A stretch of 64,000 bases of DNA from Mycolicibacterium sp. (GCF_017853185.1 NZ_JAFMJZ010000002.1:1-64000); one strand, 5' to 3'; shown: positions 41,701 through 51,519, counted from the stretch's first letter. Program-made: numbers and translations. Notes: a model not told the origin generated them from the sequence alone.

Positions 41701-43278
41701 TCAGGCAGGGCAGAAGATGTCGGTCGACGGCAGGTTGGCGGTGTTGAGGTAGTCCAGCAGTGGCGGTAGCGCGCAGGACGTGTAGATGCTCGCGCCGTGC
41801 CCGATGCCCTGCCACATCACCCGCTTACTGGTGGCCCCGGCGTTGATCATGATGGCCGCGGTGGCCGGCACGCCCTGCGAGCCGACGATCGGATCGTTCT
41901 GCACGCCCAGCAGCAGGGTGTTGAGCTTGAAGTTCTTCGGATCCTTGGGGGCGGCACCGCTGGGCCAGCTGAGGCACTTCGCCAGGTTCAGCGCCGCGAC
42001 GGCGCCGAACTGCGGGTATTGCTTGCCCCAGGCGACGACGAGTTCGCGAACCCGGTCCGGGGTCGGCCGGCTCAGCGCGTCGCCGCACCGGTTGACGAAC
42101 TGCCCGTCGGTCTCGCGCAGGGCTTCGGAGGCATTGATCAGGTTGTTCAACTGGTTGACGTCGCCACCGCGGGCGGCCGCCAGGGTGTTGGCCAGCCTGA
42201 CGGTGCTGGCGACACGGTCACCGTTGGGATAACCCAGCGCGGTGGTGATCGCCGTGGCCAGTGCGGCGACCGATGCCCCGCCGGGACCCTTGCCGGCTCG
42301 GGCGGCGGACAGCAGGGCGTCGACGGCGCCCTTCGGATCGGGTCCCAGCGCACAGTTGGCGGCCACGCACTGCGCGGCGAAGGCATCCAAGGCCGCCTGC
42401 TGGGCCTTGGCCTGGTCCTCGGCGGCGGACTCGGCAGCCACGCCCGGCGGGATGGGGGAGTCCAGCACCAGCCGGGCCACCTTCTCCGGGTGCGAGCCGG
42501 CGTAGGCCACCGCGATCTGCGCGCCGTTGCCGATCCCCATGATCGCCAGGCCCGGCACGTCCCAGGTGCTGCGCAGCCGTTCGAGATCCTCTGCGGCACG
42601 GGCATTGTCGTAGGAGGAGTCGCCGGGCGAGAGTGCGTCGGTGCATCCGGTGGTCGCGGTGGTGGTGATCGCGCCGAGATTGGCCACCACGTCGTCGCCG
42701 GACTGGAATTGCGCCTGCTCACGCATCTGCTGTCGGTCGAATGCGTCGCGGCAGTCGATCGGGCTGGACATCCCCATCCCGCGCCGGTCCACCGCGACGA
42801 TGGGGCGGCTCTTGAGGACGTCGCCGCCGGAGCGCGACAACCAGACCGGAAGCTGCAGTGAGGACGGCAGGTCCGAACCGGTGGTGAACACCATCGGTCC
42901 GGCGTCGGGCGGGGTCTGCACCGATCGGGCCCGCATGGCGCCGATGTTCAGGGTGCCGGTCGCCCCGCCGACCGGGTCGAGGTCGGCGTCGTAGTCGGCG
43001 CATTCGAACACCACTCCGGGCATCGGGGGCACTCCGGCGTCCCCGATCGCCTTGGCCGTGCAGTCACGCCAGGCCAGGTCGTTCTTCGGGACGGCGATAT
43101 CGGCAGGTCCGGCCGCCGAGGTGCTGGTCACCGGGCCGCCGGCGGCGGGGTTGCGGGCTCCGTCGGTGGCGAACTGCGGATTGGCGGCCAGCCACGGGGC
43201 ACAACCGGTGACGGTGATACTCAGGGCGGCTACGGCGCTCAGGCACACCGCAGCCCGGACCCGACCCAGCCGACGCAT
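41701..43278 (-). CDS. secreted alpha/beta-hydrolase fold lipoprotein (tripeptidyl aminopeptidase/S33-like)
   Basis: Lipobox ITVTGC; PIVAVDRRGMGMSSPIDC...AIMGIGNGAQIAVAYAGSHPEKVARLVLDSP. Confidence 0.88.
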   Translation of the reverse strand: MRRLGRVRAAVCLSAVAALSITVTGCAPWLAANPQFATDGARNPAAGGPVTSTSAAGPADIAVPKNDLAWRDCTAKAIGDAGVPPMPGVVFECADYDADLDPVGGATGTLNIGAMRARSVQTPPDAGPMVFTTGSDLPSSLQLPVWLSRSGGDVLKSRPIVAVDRRGMGMSSPIDCRDAFDRQQMREQAQFQSGDDVVANLGAITTTATTGCTDALSPGDSSYDNARAAEDLERLRSTWDVPGLAIMGIGNGAQIAVAYAGSHPEKVARLVLDSPIPPGVAAESAAEDQAKAQQAALDAFAAQCVAANCALGPDPKGAVDALLSAARAGKGPGGASVAALATAITTALGYPNGDRVASTVRLANTLAAARGGDVNQLNNLINASEALRETDGQFVNRCGDALSRPTPDRVRELVVAWGKQYPQFGAVAALNLAKCLSWPSGAAPKDPKNFKLNTLLLGVQNDPIVGSQGVPATAAIMINAGATSKRVMWQGIGHGASIYTSCALPPLLDYLNTANLPSTDIFCPA

Positions 43279-43317
43279 GGACACCACCCTAGCGATCCGG
43301 TTTTGGCGCGCCCTGGT

Positions 43318-44094
43318 TCAGGCCGTTCGGGTGTAGCGCAGGTAGAGGTAGCCGTCGGTGTCGGTGATGACGTGCGCGCGCCGCAGCCGGGTCAGGACCG
43401 CCCCCGCGCCGGTGGCGATGCGCACGGCCGGTCCGCCGACCAGTACCGGAGCCGCGGTCAGGCACAGTTCGTCGAGCAGATCCGCTTCGATCAGCGCGCC
43501 CAACAGGCTGGGTCCGCCCTCGGCGAGCACCCGCGGCATTCCGCGGCCGGCCAGTGCGGTCAGCGCGACGCCGAGGTCCACCGTGCTCGCGTCGGTGCCG
43601 GAGCAGTCGATCACCTCGGCCGTCGATCCGAGCCGGGCGCGTGCTGCGGCGGTCGCCTCCGAACAGGTCAGCACCAGCGGCGGCACCTCGGTGTCGGCCA
43701 GCACCGGCAGCGCCGGGTCGAGCACACCGGTGCGGGTGACCAGGGCGATCGGCGGAACCTCAGGCTGGCCGCGGTCCCGGCGCCGATGTCGCTGCGCGAC
43801 GGTCATCCGGGCACCGGAGTACCCCTCGGCCCGGGCGGTGCCGGCGCCCACCAGGATCACATCGGCCAACTCGCGCAACAGCGCGAACAGCGCCCGGTCG
43901 CCGGGACCGCCGAGGCCGCCGGAGGTGCCGTCGGTGGTGGCCCCGCCGTCGAGGCTGCTGACGGCGTTGCCGCGGACGGTCAGGCCGGCCGGATAGGAGT
44001 AGGCGGCTGCGAGCCGCTCGTCGGCCATCGGCTCGCCGCTCCCGAGTGCCGAGAACCGCACCGACCCATCGCCCTCCGGGAAAGAGTCCGCCAT
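43318..44094 (-). CDS. RibD C-terminal domain pyrimidine reductase family protein
   Basis: LTVRGNAVSSLDGGATTDGTSGGLGGPGDRALFALLRELADVILVGAGTARAEGYSG...VLAEGGPSLLGALIEADLLDELCLT. Confidence 0.9.
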   Translation of the reverse strand: MADSFPEGDGSVRFSALGSGEPMADERLAAAYSYPAGLTVRGNAVSSLDGGATTDGTSGGLGGPGDRALFALLRELADVILVGAGTARAEGYSGARMTVAQRHRRRDRGQPEVPPIALVTRTGVLDPALPVLADTEVPPLVLTCSEATAAARARLGSTAEVIDCSGTDASTVDLGVALTALAGRGMPRVLAEGGPSLLGALIEADLLDELCLTAAPVLVGGPAVRIATGAGAVLTRLRRAHVITDTDGYLYLRYTRTA

Positions 44095-44108
44095 GCCACG
44101 ATTGCAGC

Positions 44109-45119
44109 ATGCCCGGGCGCCTGGTTGACCGTCACCCCACGGCGACACCGGAGCGACTGATCGCCCAACTCGTCCCGCCGCCCACCTTCGCCGGGGTCAG
44201 CTTCGACAGCTACCGCCCCGATCCGGCCGAGCCGAGCCAGACCGCGGCGGTGACGGCCTGCCGGCAGTTCGCCGAGGAAGCGGTGCGCCGGCGCGGCGGC
44301 CGCAAGAAAATGTTCGGCCGCCGTGAGTCGCTTCCCGGGGTCGGCATCTACCTCGACGGCGGCTTCGGAGTCGGCAAGACCCACCTGCTGGCATCGGCCT
44401 ACCACCAGATGCCCGTCTCCCAACAGAATCCGAAGGCGTTCGCCGCGTTCGGTGAACTCACCCAACTGGCCGGGGTGTTCGGATTCACCGAATGCGTGGA
44501 TCTACTCGGCGACTACACCGTGGTGTGCATTGACGAGTTCGAACTCGACGACCCGGGCAACACCACGTTGATCTCCCGGCTGCTGTCCCAGCTGGTCGAA
44601 CGCGGCGTCTCGATCGCCGCGACGTCGAACACCCTTCCCGAGCAACTCGGCGAGGGACGATTCGCCGCGCAGGATTTCCTGCGCGAAATCAACACGCTGG
44701 CAGGTATTTTCACCACGGTCCGCATCGAAGGGCCGGACTACCGCCATCGAGGTCTGCCCGAGGCGCCCCAGCCGCCGTCCGACGATGACGTGATCGCCCA
44801 CGCCGAGGCGACCCCGGGCGCCACCCTGGACGACTTCGACGCGCTGTGCGCGCACCTGGCCACCATGCATCCGTCCCGCTACCTCACCCTGATCGAGGGG
44901 GTGACGGCGGTGCACATCACCGGAGTCCATCCCCTCGACGATCAGGCCGTCGCGCTGCGCCTGGTGTCGCTGACCGACCGGCTCTATGACGCCGGCATCC
45001 CGGTGATCGCCTCGGGATCGAAGCTGGACACTCTCTTCTCCGAGGAGATGCTCGCCGGCGGCTATCGCAAGAAGTATCTGCGCGCCACCTCGCGACTGCT
45101 GGCGCTGAGCCAGTCGTAG
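44109..45119 (+). CDS. zapE: AFG1-like/ZapE family ATPase
   Basis: GIYLDGGFGVGKTHLLAS (Walker A), VVCIDEFELDDPGNTTLISRLLSQLVERGVSIAATSNTLPE. Confidence 0.92.
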   Translation: MPGRLVDRHPTATPERLIAQLVPPPTFAGVSFDSYRPDPAEPSQTAAVTACRQFAEEAVRRRGGRKKMFGRRESLPGVGIYLDGGFGVGKTHLLASAYHQMPVSQQNPKAFAAFGELTQLAGVFGFTECVDLLGDYTVVCIDEFELDDPGNTTLISRLLSQLVERGVSIAATSNTLPEQLGEGRFAAQDFLREINTLAGIFTTVRIEGPDYRHRGLPEAPQPPSDDDVIAHAEATPGATLDDFDALCAHLATMHPSRYLTLIEGVTAVHITGVHPLDDQAVALRLVSLTDRLYDAGIPVIASGSKLDTLFSEEMLAGGYRKKYLRATSRLLALSQS

Positions 45120-45123
45120 AGAC

Positions 45124-45621
45124 CTACAACGGTCTGGTCATCACGAAGTCGCGCTGCGTGCTGGAGCCGACCTCGAACGTGCGGATGCCGGTCACCGCGA
45201 ATCCCTGCTTGCGGTAAAACGCTTGCGCGCGTTGGTTATCGCTGTTCACGCCGAGCCAGATCCGCTGCGCCCCGGCGTCGATCGCCCAGTCGACCGCGGT
45301 CTGCATCAGCGCCGCGGCAACCTCGCTGCCGTGGTGAGAGGCCAGCACATAGAACTTCGACAGTTCGACATCCGGTCCGTCGTCCGGGCGGATCAGCATG
45401 GCGTACCCGATGATCCGACGGCCGTCGCGGACCGCCAGCATCTGCCGGGCCGGATCCGCCAGATATTCCGCGAACCGCTGCTCGGAAAGGTTGGCGTCGA
45501 TGAAGGCGATGACGTCACCGGGCAGAATCGAGGGTGGGCAGGCCAACGGGAACGTCAGGCCCGCCACCTCGGCCAATTCCGCGGCGTCGGCCGGGGTCGC
45601 GGTGCCGATCTGCAGTCCCAC
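45124..45621 (-). CDS. GNAT-family N-acetyltransferase
   Basis: IGYAMLIRP...YVLASHHGSEVAAALMQTAVDWAIDAGAQRIWLGVNSDNQRAQAFYRKQGFAVTGIRTFEVG. Confidence 0.93.
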   Translation of the reverse strand: MGLQIGTATPADAAELAEVAGLTFPLACPPSILPGDVIAFIDANLSEQRFAEYLADPARQMLAVRDGRRIIGYAMLIRPDDGPDVELSKFYVLASHHGSEVAAALMQTAVDWAIDAGAQRIWLGVNSDNQRAQAFYRKQGFAVTGIRTFEVGSSTQRDFVMTRPL

Positions 45622-45689
45622 ACGTCAGATCATGCCGGTTTGGCCAATCCGCTGACTCGACCCGGCCCGGGTTCCCTAGACTCCAGCCC

Positions 45690-47528
45690 ATGGCAGGCCC
45701 GAATAAGAGTCAAGAACGCGTCGACCTCAGCAAGATCGAGAATCGACCCGCGTCCGTACCCAAGATGTTCTTCAACCGCGTCGCGGCCTCTCCGGCCAGC
45801 GAGGCGTTCCGGTATCCGGAGAACGGCGGGTGGACGAGCGTCACCTGGAAGCAGGTCGGCGAGCAGGTCGAGCTGATGGCCGCGGGTCTGATCGCGCTGG
45901 GCATCCAGCCCGAGGAGCGGGTCGCGCTGGCCTCGGGGACGCGCTACGAGTGGATCGTCGCCGACTTCGCCATCCTGGCGGCCGGCGGTGCCACCACCAC
46001 GGTCTACCCGACCACCAACGCCGAGGATGTGGCCTTCATCGTGGCCAACTCGGGCAGCAAGATCGTCATCGCCGAGGACCAGAAGCAGGTCGACAAGCTG
46101 GTGGCCAACAAGGCCCAGCTGGGCGCGGTGGAGAAGGTCGTGCTCATCGACGGCTCCGGCGACGGCGACTGGGTGATCAGCCTCGACGAGCTCAAGGCGC
46201 TCGGCAAGCAGAAGCTGGCCGATACGCCCAACGTGGTGACTGAGCGCGTCGACGCGATCCGGCCCGAGCAGCTGGCCACCCTGATCTACACGTCCGGCAC
46301 CACCGGCAAGCCCAAGGGCGTGCGGCTGACCCAGGATTCGTGGACCTACACCGCCGCCGCGATGGACGGCATGGGCGTGTTGTCGGACAAGGACCTCAAC
46401 TACCTGTGGCTGCCGCTGGCGCACGCGTTCGGCAAGGTGATGCTGGCCCTGCCGCTGGCGATCGGCTTCCCGACGGTCGTCGACGGCCGGGTGGACAAGA
46501 TCGTGGAGAACCTCGCGATCATCAAGCCGACCATCATGGGCGCCGTCCCGCGCATCTTCGAGAAGGTGCACGCCCGGATCAACGAGATGATGACCAAGGA
46601 GGGCGGCGCCAAGAAGGCGCTGTTCGACTGGGCCATCGGCGTCGGTCTGCAGGTGTCGCGCGCCAAGCAGGCCGGCGAGCGGGTCTCGCCGCTGCTGGCC
46701 GTTCAGCATCGGTTGGCCGACAAGCTGGTGCTCAACACCATCCGCGATCGTTTCGGCGGTCGGCTGCGGTTCTTCATCAGCGGTTCGGCTGCACTGGACC
46801 GTGAGATCGCGCAGTGGTTCGACGCCGTCGGTATCGCCGTGCTGGAGGGCTACGGCCTCACCGAGACCTCGGCGGCCTCCTCGCTGAACCGTCCGCACGC
46901 CTACCGCTTCGGCACCGTGGGGTGGACGCTGCCGCAGACCGAGGTCAAGATCGCCGAGGACGGCGAGATCCTGCTGCGGGGTCCCGGCATCATGAACGGC
47001 TACCACGACCTGCCCGAGGCCACCGCGGAGGCACTCGAGGCGGACGGCTGGTTCCACACCGGTGACATCGGCGAGCTCGACGCCGAGGGCTTCCTGCGGA
47101 TCACCGACCGTAAGAAGGACATGTTCAAGACGTCGCAGGGCAAATACGTTGCGCCCTCGGCGATCTCGGCACAGTTCAAGGGCATCTGCCCGTTCGCCAG
47201 CGAGATCATCGTCTACGGCGAGAACCAGCCCTACTGCGTCGCGCTGGTGAGCCTGGACGCCGAAGGTCTCAAGGAGTTCGCCAAGGCCAACGGCATGGCC
47301 GACAAGTCGTTCACCGAGGTCGCCCGCGATCCCAAGACGCTCGCGGCGGTCGAGGGCTACGTTGAGGAACTCAACAAGCACCTCAACCGCTGGGAGACGG
47401 TCAAGAAGGTCGCGATCATCGACCGCGAACTCACCGTGGAGAACGGCGACCTGACACCCAGCCTCAAGCTCAAGCGCAAGGTCGTGGTGGACAACTTCCA
47501 CGACAAGATCGACGCGCTGTACGGCTGA
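45690..47528 (+). CDS. fadD15: long-chain fatty acid-CoA ligase FadD15
   Basis: AMP-binding LIYTSGTTGKPKGVRLTQDSW; GYGLTETSAASSLNRP; DRKKDMFKTSQGKYVAPSAI. Confidence 0.93.
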   Translation: MAGPNKSQERVDLSKIENRPASVPKMFFNRVAASPASEAFRYPENGGWTSVTWKQVGEQVELMAAGLIALGIQPEERVALASGTRYEWIVADFAILAAGGATTTVYPTTNAEDVAFIVANSGSKIVIAEDQKQVDKLVANKAQLGAVEKVVLIDGSGDGDWVISLDELKALGKQKLADTPNVVTERVDAIRPEQLATLIYTSGTTGKPKGVRLTQDSWTYTAAAMDGMGVLSDKDLNYLWLPLAHAFGKVMLALPLAIGFPTVVDGRVDKIVENLAIIKPTIMGAVPRIFEKVHARINEMMTKEGGAKKALFDWAIGVGLQVSRAKQAGERVSPLLAVQHRLADKLVLNTIRDRFGGRLRFFISGSAALDREIAQWFDAVGIAVLEGYGLTETSAASSLNRPHAYRFGTVGWTLPQTEVKIAEDGEILLRGPGIMNGYHDLPEATAEALEADGWFHTGDIGELDAEGFLRITDRKKDMFKTSQGKYVAPSAISAQFKGICPFASEIIVYGENQPYCVALVSLDAEGLKEFAKANGMADKSFTEVARDPKTLAAVEGYVEELNKHLNRWETVKKVAIIDRELTVENGDLTPSLKLKRKVVVDNFHDKIDALYG

Positions 47529-47553
47529 GCCGGGAGCACACGGTCGTGGGGTA

Positions 47554-48351
47554 GTGGCCGACATCGGGCGCTGGGACCCCGCGCTGACCAAGCGTGTGGT
47601 CGATGCGCTGCGGCCATTGGTCAAGCTCTATCACCGCTCGGAAGTCCGCGGCCTGGAACACATTCCGGCCGGACGCTGTCTTCTGGTCGGCAACCACTCC
47701 GGTGGGCTGACCACGCCGGACTTCGTGATCTTCGCCGTCGACTACTACGCGAAGTTCGGCTACGACCGGCCTCTCTACGCGCTGGCCCACGACACCGTGG
47801 CCAACGGTCCGGCCCGCGCGGTGCTGCCGCGACTGGGAGTCGTGCGGGCGTGCGAGGAGAACGCCGCCGCCGCACTGGCCGAGGATGCGCCGGTGATGGT
47901 GTTTCCGGGCGGAGACTATCAGGTCTACCGGTCGACCCTGCACGAGAACGTGATCGACTTCGGCGGGCACACCGGCTACGTCGACGCCGCCGTCGCCGCC
48001 CGGGCGCCTATCGTGCCGGTGGTGTCGATCGGGGGACAGGAGACCCAGTTCTTCCTGGCCCGCGGCCGGCGGCTGTCGCGGGCACTCGGCCTGAGCAAGT
48101 GGGAACGCCGGAAGTTCCACACCGACATCCTGCCGGTGTCCATCGGATTCCCGTTCGGGCTCAGCGTGCTGTTACCGGTCAACATGCCGCTGCCGTCGAA
48201 GATCGTCAACGAGGTGCTCGAGCCCATCGACGTGATCGGGCAGTGGGGCGAGCATCCGGATGCGGCCAAGGTGGACGGCCGGGTGCGCCGGGTCATGCAG
48301 GCTGCGCTGGACCGGTTGGCCCGTGCCCGCCGTTTCCCCATCATCGGGTGA
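47554..48351 (+). CDS. lysophospholipid acyltransferase family protein
   Basis: PlsC-type: GRCLLVGNHSGGLTTPDFVIFAVDYYAKFG...VMVFPGGDYQVYRST; GTG start. Confidence 0.9.
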   Translation: MADIGRWDPALTKRVVDALRPLVKLYHRSEVRGLEHIPAGRCLLVGNHSGGLTTPDFVIFAVDYYAKFGYDRPLYALAHDTVANGPARAVLPRLGVVRACEENAAAALAEDAPVMVFPGGDYQVYRSTLHENVIDFGGHTGYVDAAVAARAPIVPVVSIGGQETQFFLARGRRLSRALGLSKWERRKFHTDILPVSIGFPFGLSVLLPVNMPLPSKIVNEVLEPIDVIGQWGEHPDAAKVDGRVRRVMQAALDRLARARRFPIIG

Positions 48352-48384
48352 AACACACCGCTGTCAGGCGACGATAATCGGGTT

Positions 48385-48873
48385 GTGAGTCGATACCGGA
48401 CCATCGCCGCAGTCGTCGCGGCCCTGGCTGCGCTGTCCTGCGGGGCGGCCCGTGCCGACACCCAGGCACCCCGGGCGGGCGCGGTCTGCCCGGCTGACCT
48501 GGCGGATGTGATGACCCTGCTGCCCGACGGTCAGACCTACGCCATCTGTCAGCAGTCAGGCCCGGATAGCTTTGGGTGGGCTCCGGTGCAGACCCCGTTC
48601 GAACCCAACGACACCTGGCTGAGCTACGGGCCGGTGATCACCCTGCACGGCCAGGGCATGCGCAACCCCAACCTGACGTCGGGCAACTGGACGGCCACCC
48701 CGAGGGAGCCCGAGGCCGCCTGCCGGGCCGAGGAGCAGACCGTGGTGGAGGCCGGGGTGTTGTCGGCGCCGGAGGTGTTCCAGGGCGAGGCGGGCAAGCC
48801 GATGACGCTGCCGATGCTGCCGAAACTGTTCTACCTGCAGCTCAGCGGGCACTGCCTGTGGGGCAAGAACTGA
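48385..48873 (+). CDS. exported protein of unknown function
   Basis: Signal peptide (RTIAAVVAALAALSCGAARA), 4 downstream Cys. Confidence 0.75.
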   Translation: MSRYRTIAAVVAALAALSCGAARADTQAPRAGAVCPADLADVMTLLPDGQTYAICQQSGPDSFGWAPVQTPFEPNDTWLSYGPVITLHGQGMRNPNLTSGNWTATPREPEAACRAEEQTVVEAGVLSAPEVFQGEAGKPMTLPMLPKLFYLQLSGHCLWGKN

Positions 48874-48877
48874 CCCG

Positions 48878-49783
48878 CTACTGCGGGTGGTCGGCCAGGT
48901 AGGACTCGACCGGGATCCGCGTCGACGCGTCATAGCCGATGGGCAGAAGCACGTCGCCGGCAGTCGTGAAGTAGTAGACGTCCCATCGGTAGAAGTCGCC
49001 GAAAGAGGCGGGGTCGGAGCCCAGCACCGCGGCGTAGTCGCTGACCGCGCGCACGTACTCATCGGCGTGGTTGTAGGCGAAGATCGCCCGATCCGGGCTG
49101 GAGGCGAAGCCGCTGGCCGCCAGCAACCGCCCCGCCGCCATGATCGAGTCGTGCGGGGAGTGCACGTCGCCGCCGCGGCCGTAGCCCGCGAAGGTCGAGG
49201 GCAGGAACTGCATCGGGCCCTGCGCCCCGGCCGTGCTGTCGCCCACGATGCTGCCCAGGCGGGTCTCGACGAGATTGATCGCGGCCAGGTAGTTCCAGCC
49301 GACGCCGGTGGCAGCCTCAGCCTCGCGGTAGTAGCCCAGGAGTTCGCCGGCAGGGGCGGGCGGGGCAATTCGCCACGCGGGCAACGTGTTTCGCACTGTC
49401 GCCATCGCATTCAGCTGGCGGCGGGCGTCGATGTTGCGGTCGTAGAAGGCCAGCATCGTCTGCGGGATTTTCGGCCGGATGATGCCGTCCCATTCGGGAT
49501 GGCGGCCGATGGCGCGATAGGCCGCCTGCTGGCGCCGTGCCGCCGCGGCGAGCACCGCCTCCGGGGTGGACGGGTCACGCAGGGCCAGTTGATCGGCGAC
49601 GAGGTCGTCGGCGATCTGGGCCGGGTCCGACGCCAGCCGCGGCTGTGCGCCGCCGGGGGTTGCGGCGACGGCCTGCGTGGTCGGCGAGGGCTGGTCGGCA
49701 GGAGCGGCGGCTGCCTGGTTGCAGCCCGTCAGCCCGATCGTCATCATCGCGCAGACCAGCGGGGCGAGGTACTTGGTGCTCAT
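48878..49783 (-). CDS. lytic transglycosylase-like (SLT) lipoprotein
   Basis: Lipobox GLTGC; NYLAAINLVETRLGSIVGDSTAGAQGPMQFLPSTFAGYGRGGDVHSPHDSIMAAGRLLAASG. Confidence 0.9.
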   Translation of the reverse strand: MSTKYLAPLVCAMMTIGLTGCNQAAAAPADQPSPTTQAVAATPGGAQPRLASDPAQIADDLVADQLALRDPSTPEAVLAAAARRQQAAYRAIGRHPEWDGIIRPKIPQTMLAFYDRNIDARRQLNAMATVRNTLPAWRIAPPAPAGELLGYYREAEAATGVGWNYLAAINLVETRLGSIVGDSTAGAQGPMQFLPSTFAGYGRGGDVHSPHDSIMAAGRLLAASGFASSPDRAIFAYNHADEYVRAVSDYAAVLGSDPASFGDFYRWDVYYFTTAGDVLLPIGYDASTRIPVESYLADHPQ

Positions 49784-49799
49784 GGTCTCCAGCCAGTCG

Positions 49800-50231
49800 T
49801 CAGGATCCGGAGGCCAGGCTCTCGTCGAGCCAGGCCCGCAGGGCGGACACCGGTGCGGCACCGGCACGCCGGGCAAGGATTTTGCCACCTCTGCTGATCA
49901 GCAGGGTCGGAACGGCCTGGACAGCAAGGCGCTGTGAGGTCTGGGGGGCGTTGTCCACGTTGACTTTCACCAGTTTCAGCCGCCCCGCGTATTCGCCGGC
50001 CAACTGCTCCAGAGCAGGTGAGACCGTGCGGCACGGCCCACACCACGGGGCCCACAGGTCGACCAGGACGGGTACTGACGCCTGGTCTACGACGGCCGTG
50101 TAATCGCCGTCACTGGCGTCGACGATCCACGGCAGCCAGGTCTGGCATTGCCCGCAGCGCGGCTTGCCGGTGGAGGCCGCCGGAACCCGGTTGCGTCGGC
50201 CGCACTGCGGACAGGCCAGGACATCGCTCAT
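49800..50231 (-). CDS. thioredoxin 2-type protein (N-terminal zinc ribbon, CGPC active site)
   Basis: CPQCGRRNRVPAASTGKPRCGQC ... LVDLWAPWCGPCRTVSPALEQLAGEYAGRLKLVKVNVD. Confidence 0.95.
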   Translation of the reverse strand: MSDVLACPQCGRRNRVPAASTGKPRCGQCQTWLPWIVDASDGDYTAVVDQASVPVLVDLWAPWCGPCRTVSPALEQLAGEYAGRLKLVKVNVDNAPQTSQRLAVQAVPTLLISRGGKILARRAGAAPVSALRAWLDESLASGS

Positions 50232-50255
50232 GTCGGTGGCGGTGAATCGGGCGGA

Positions 50256-50672
50256 TCAGCCGGGCGCGCCCGGAACCGTCGTGGCGGGTGCGCCCGGTGC
50301 ACCGTCGGCGCCGTTGGCGCCATCTGCTCCATTGGCGCCGTCGGCACCGTCGGCGCCGTCCTGTCCGGCGATACCGCCCTTGCCGCCCTGGCCACCCTTA
50401 CCGCCCTGGCCGCCGGCGCCGGGCTGGCCGCCCGCGCCGCCTTGTCCGCCTTGTCCGCCGATACCGCCGGCGCCGCCCTTGCCGCCCTGGCCGCCCTGTC
50501 CGCCGTTACTTCCGGTCACTGGTTGCTCCTGTTGGATCGACGGTGTGGTGGTCACTTCGGCCGGGGTTCCGGTCTTGGTGTTCGTGCAGGCCGACGTGGC
50601 CGTCGCCATACCGACGACCGCCGCGGCTCCGAACAGGGCCGCAGCCCAGCGGGGTGCGTGGCCAAAATTCAT
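50256..50672 (-). CDS. Gly-rich/collagen-like lipoprotein
   Basis: Signal with lipobox ATSAC, linker, GGQGGQGGKGGAGG and GADGADGANGADGANGADGAPGAP repeats. Confidence 0.8.
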   Translation of the reverse strand: MNFGHAPRWAAALFGAAAVVGMATATSACTNTKTGTPAEVTTTPSIQQEQPVTGSNGGQGGQGGKGGAGGIGGQGGQGGAGGQPGAGGQGGKGGQGGKGGIAGQDGADGADGANGADGANGADGAPGAPATTVPGAPG

Positions 50673-50791
50673 GGGATTTCCCTCCATATCGGGCCGCAAG
50701 GCGGCCGCAGCCCAGCATAGGCTCAGTCGCCGAGGGGACCGGCTACGCCGGCTCTCAGGCCTGCTCAGGGCAGGTTTGGAGGGAAGGCGGC

Positions 50792-51145
50792 TTACTGACC
50801 TGTGTAAGCGAGCATGACCGGAGCCAACTGAGTCGTCAGCAGCCACTGTTGGCCGGCCTGGTACTGCAGCGCCCCCACGGTCTGGGCCGACCACAGATCG
50901 ACCTTGCCGAGATTGCTCGGGACGACGTTGGCGACTTTGGTGACGTTGGCGACGATGCGGGACGTGCGTGCGCCGGCCGTGGTGGTCTTGCCCGCGGTAG
51001 CGGAGGTCTTCACAGCAGCCGCGCTGTGCGGGGTCGCCGGCGCCGGCGCCGCCTGGCCAGGTTGAGCTGTGCACACCGGGCTGAGGGCGATGGCGGCCGC
51101 TACCGCGATGCCAGGTAGCAGCAATGCACGAATCGACGCGTTCAT
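50792..51145 (-). CDS. small exported protein of unknown function
   Basis: Signal peptide MNASIRALLLPGIAVAAAIALSPVCTAQPGQA; ATG preceded by gaggaaa-type RBS. Confidence 0.7.
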   Translation of the reverse strand: MNASIRALLLPGIAVAAAIALSPVCTAQPGQAAPAPATPHSAAAVKTSATAGKTTTAGARTSRIVANVTKVANVVPSNLGKVDLWSAQTVGALQYQAGQQWLLTTQLAPVMLAYTGQ

Positions 51146-51261
51146 CGGATTTCCTCTTCTGTTGCCGTCTTGCCTGAACCCAGCCTACGTCCAAAACGGC
51201 CGGTGAGGTCGAGGTTTGTTTCGCTGGCAACCAGTTGCGGTGCTTCGGAGAAGGTAGGACG

Positions 51262-51336
51262 TGGTGCGCGATACTGGGATTGAACCAGTGACCTCTTCCG
51301 TGTCAGGGAAGCGCTCTCCCGCTGAGCTAATCGCGC
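51262..51336 (-). tRNA. tRNA-Val (anticodon GAC), CCA encoded
   Basis: GCGCGAT...CTTCC CTGACAC GGAAG...GGTTCAATCCC...ATCGCGCACCA. Confidence 0.95.
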
Positions 51337-51353
51337 CGGGAAGTTCGTTTCTG

Positions 51354-51424
51354 AGGTGGAGACGGGAATCGAACCCGTGTGCACGGCTTTGCAGGCCGTT
51401 GCCTCACCACTCGGCCACTCCACC
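51354..51424 (-). tRNA. tRNA-Cys (anticodon GCA)
   Basis: GGTGGAGTGGCCGAGTGGTGAGGCAACGGC CTGCAAA GCCGT...GGTTCGATTCCCGTCTCCACCT. Confidence 0.95.
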
Positions 51425-51446
51425 GTTGGGTCTTACGACGCCCCCG

Positions 51447-51519
51447 AGCGGATGACGGGATTCGAACCCGCGACCCTCACCTTGGCAAGGTGATGCGCTA
51501 CCAACTGCGCTACATCCGC
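51447..51519 (-). tRNA. tRNA-Gly (anticodon GCC)
   Basis: GCGGATGTAGCGCAGTTGGTAGCGCATCACC TTGCCAA GGTGA...GGTTCGAATCCCGTCATCCGCT. Confidence 0.95.

Noticed and set aside
45630-47624. 664-aa minus-strand ORF opposite fadD15
   Set aside because: Antisense artefact of a high-GC acyl-CoA ligase gene
50288-50480. Possible CRISPR-like or PE_PGRS repeat array
   Set aside because: Short Gly-codon repeats inside the collagen-like lipoprotein gene; no spacers, no PE domain
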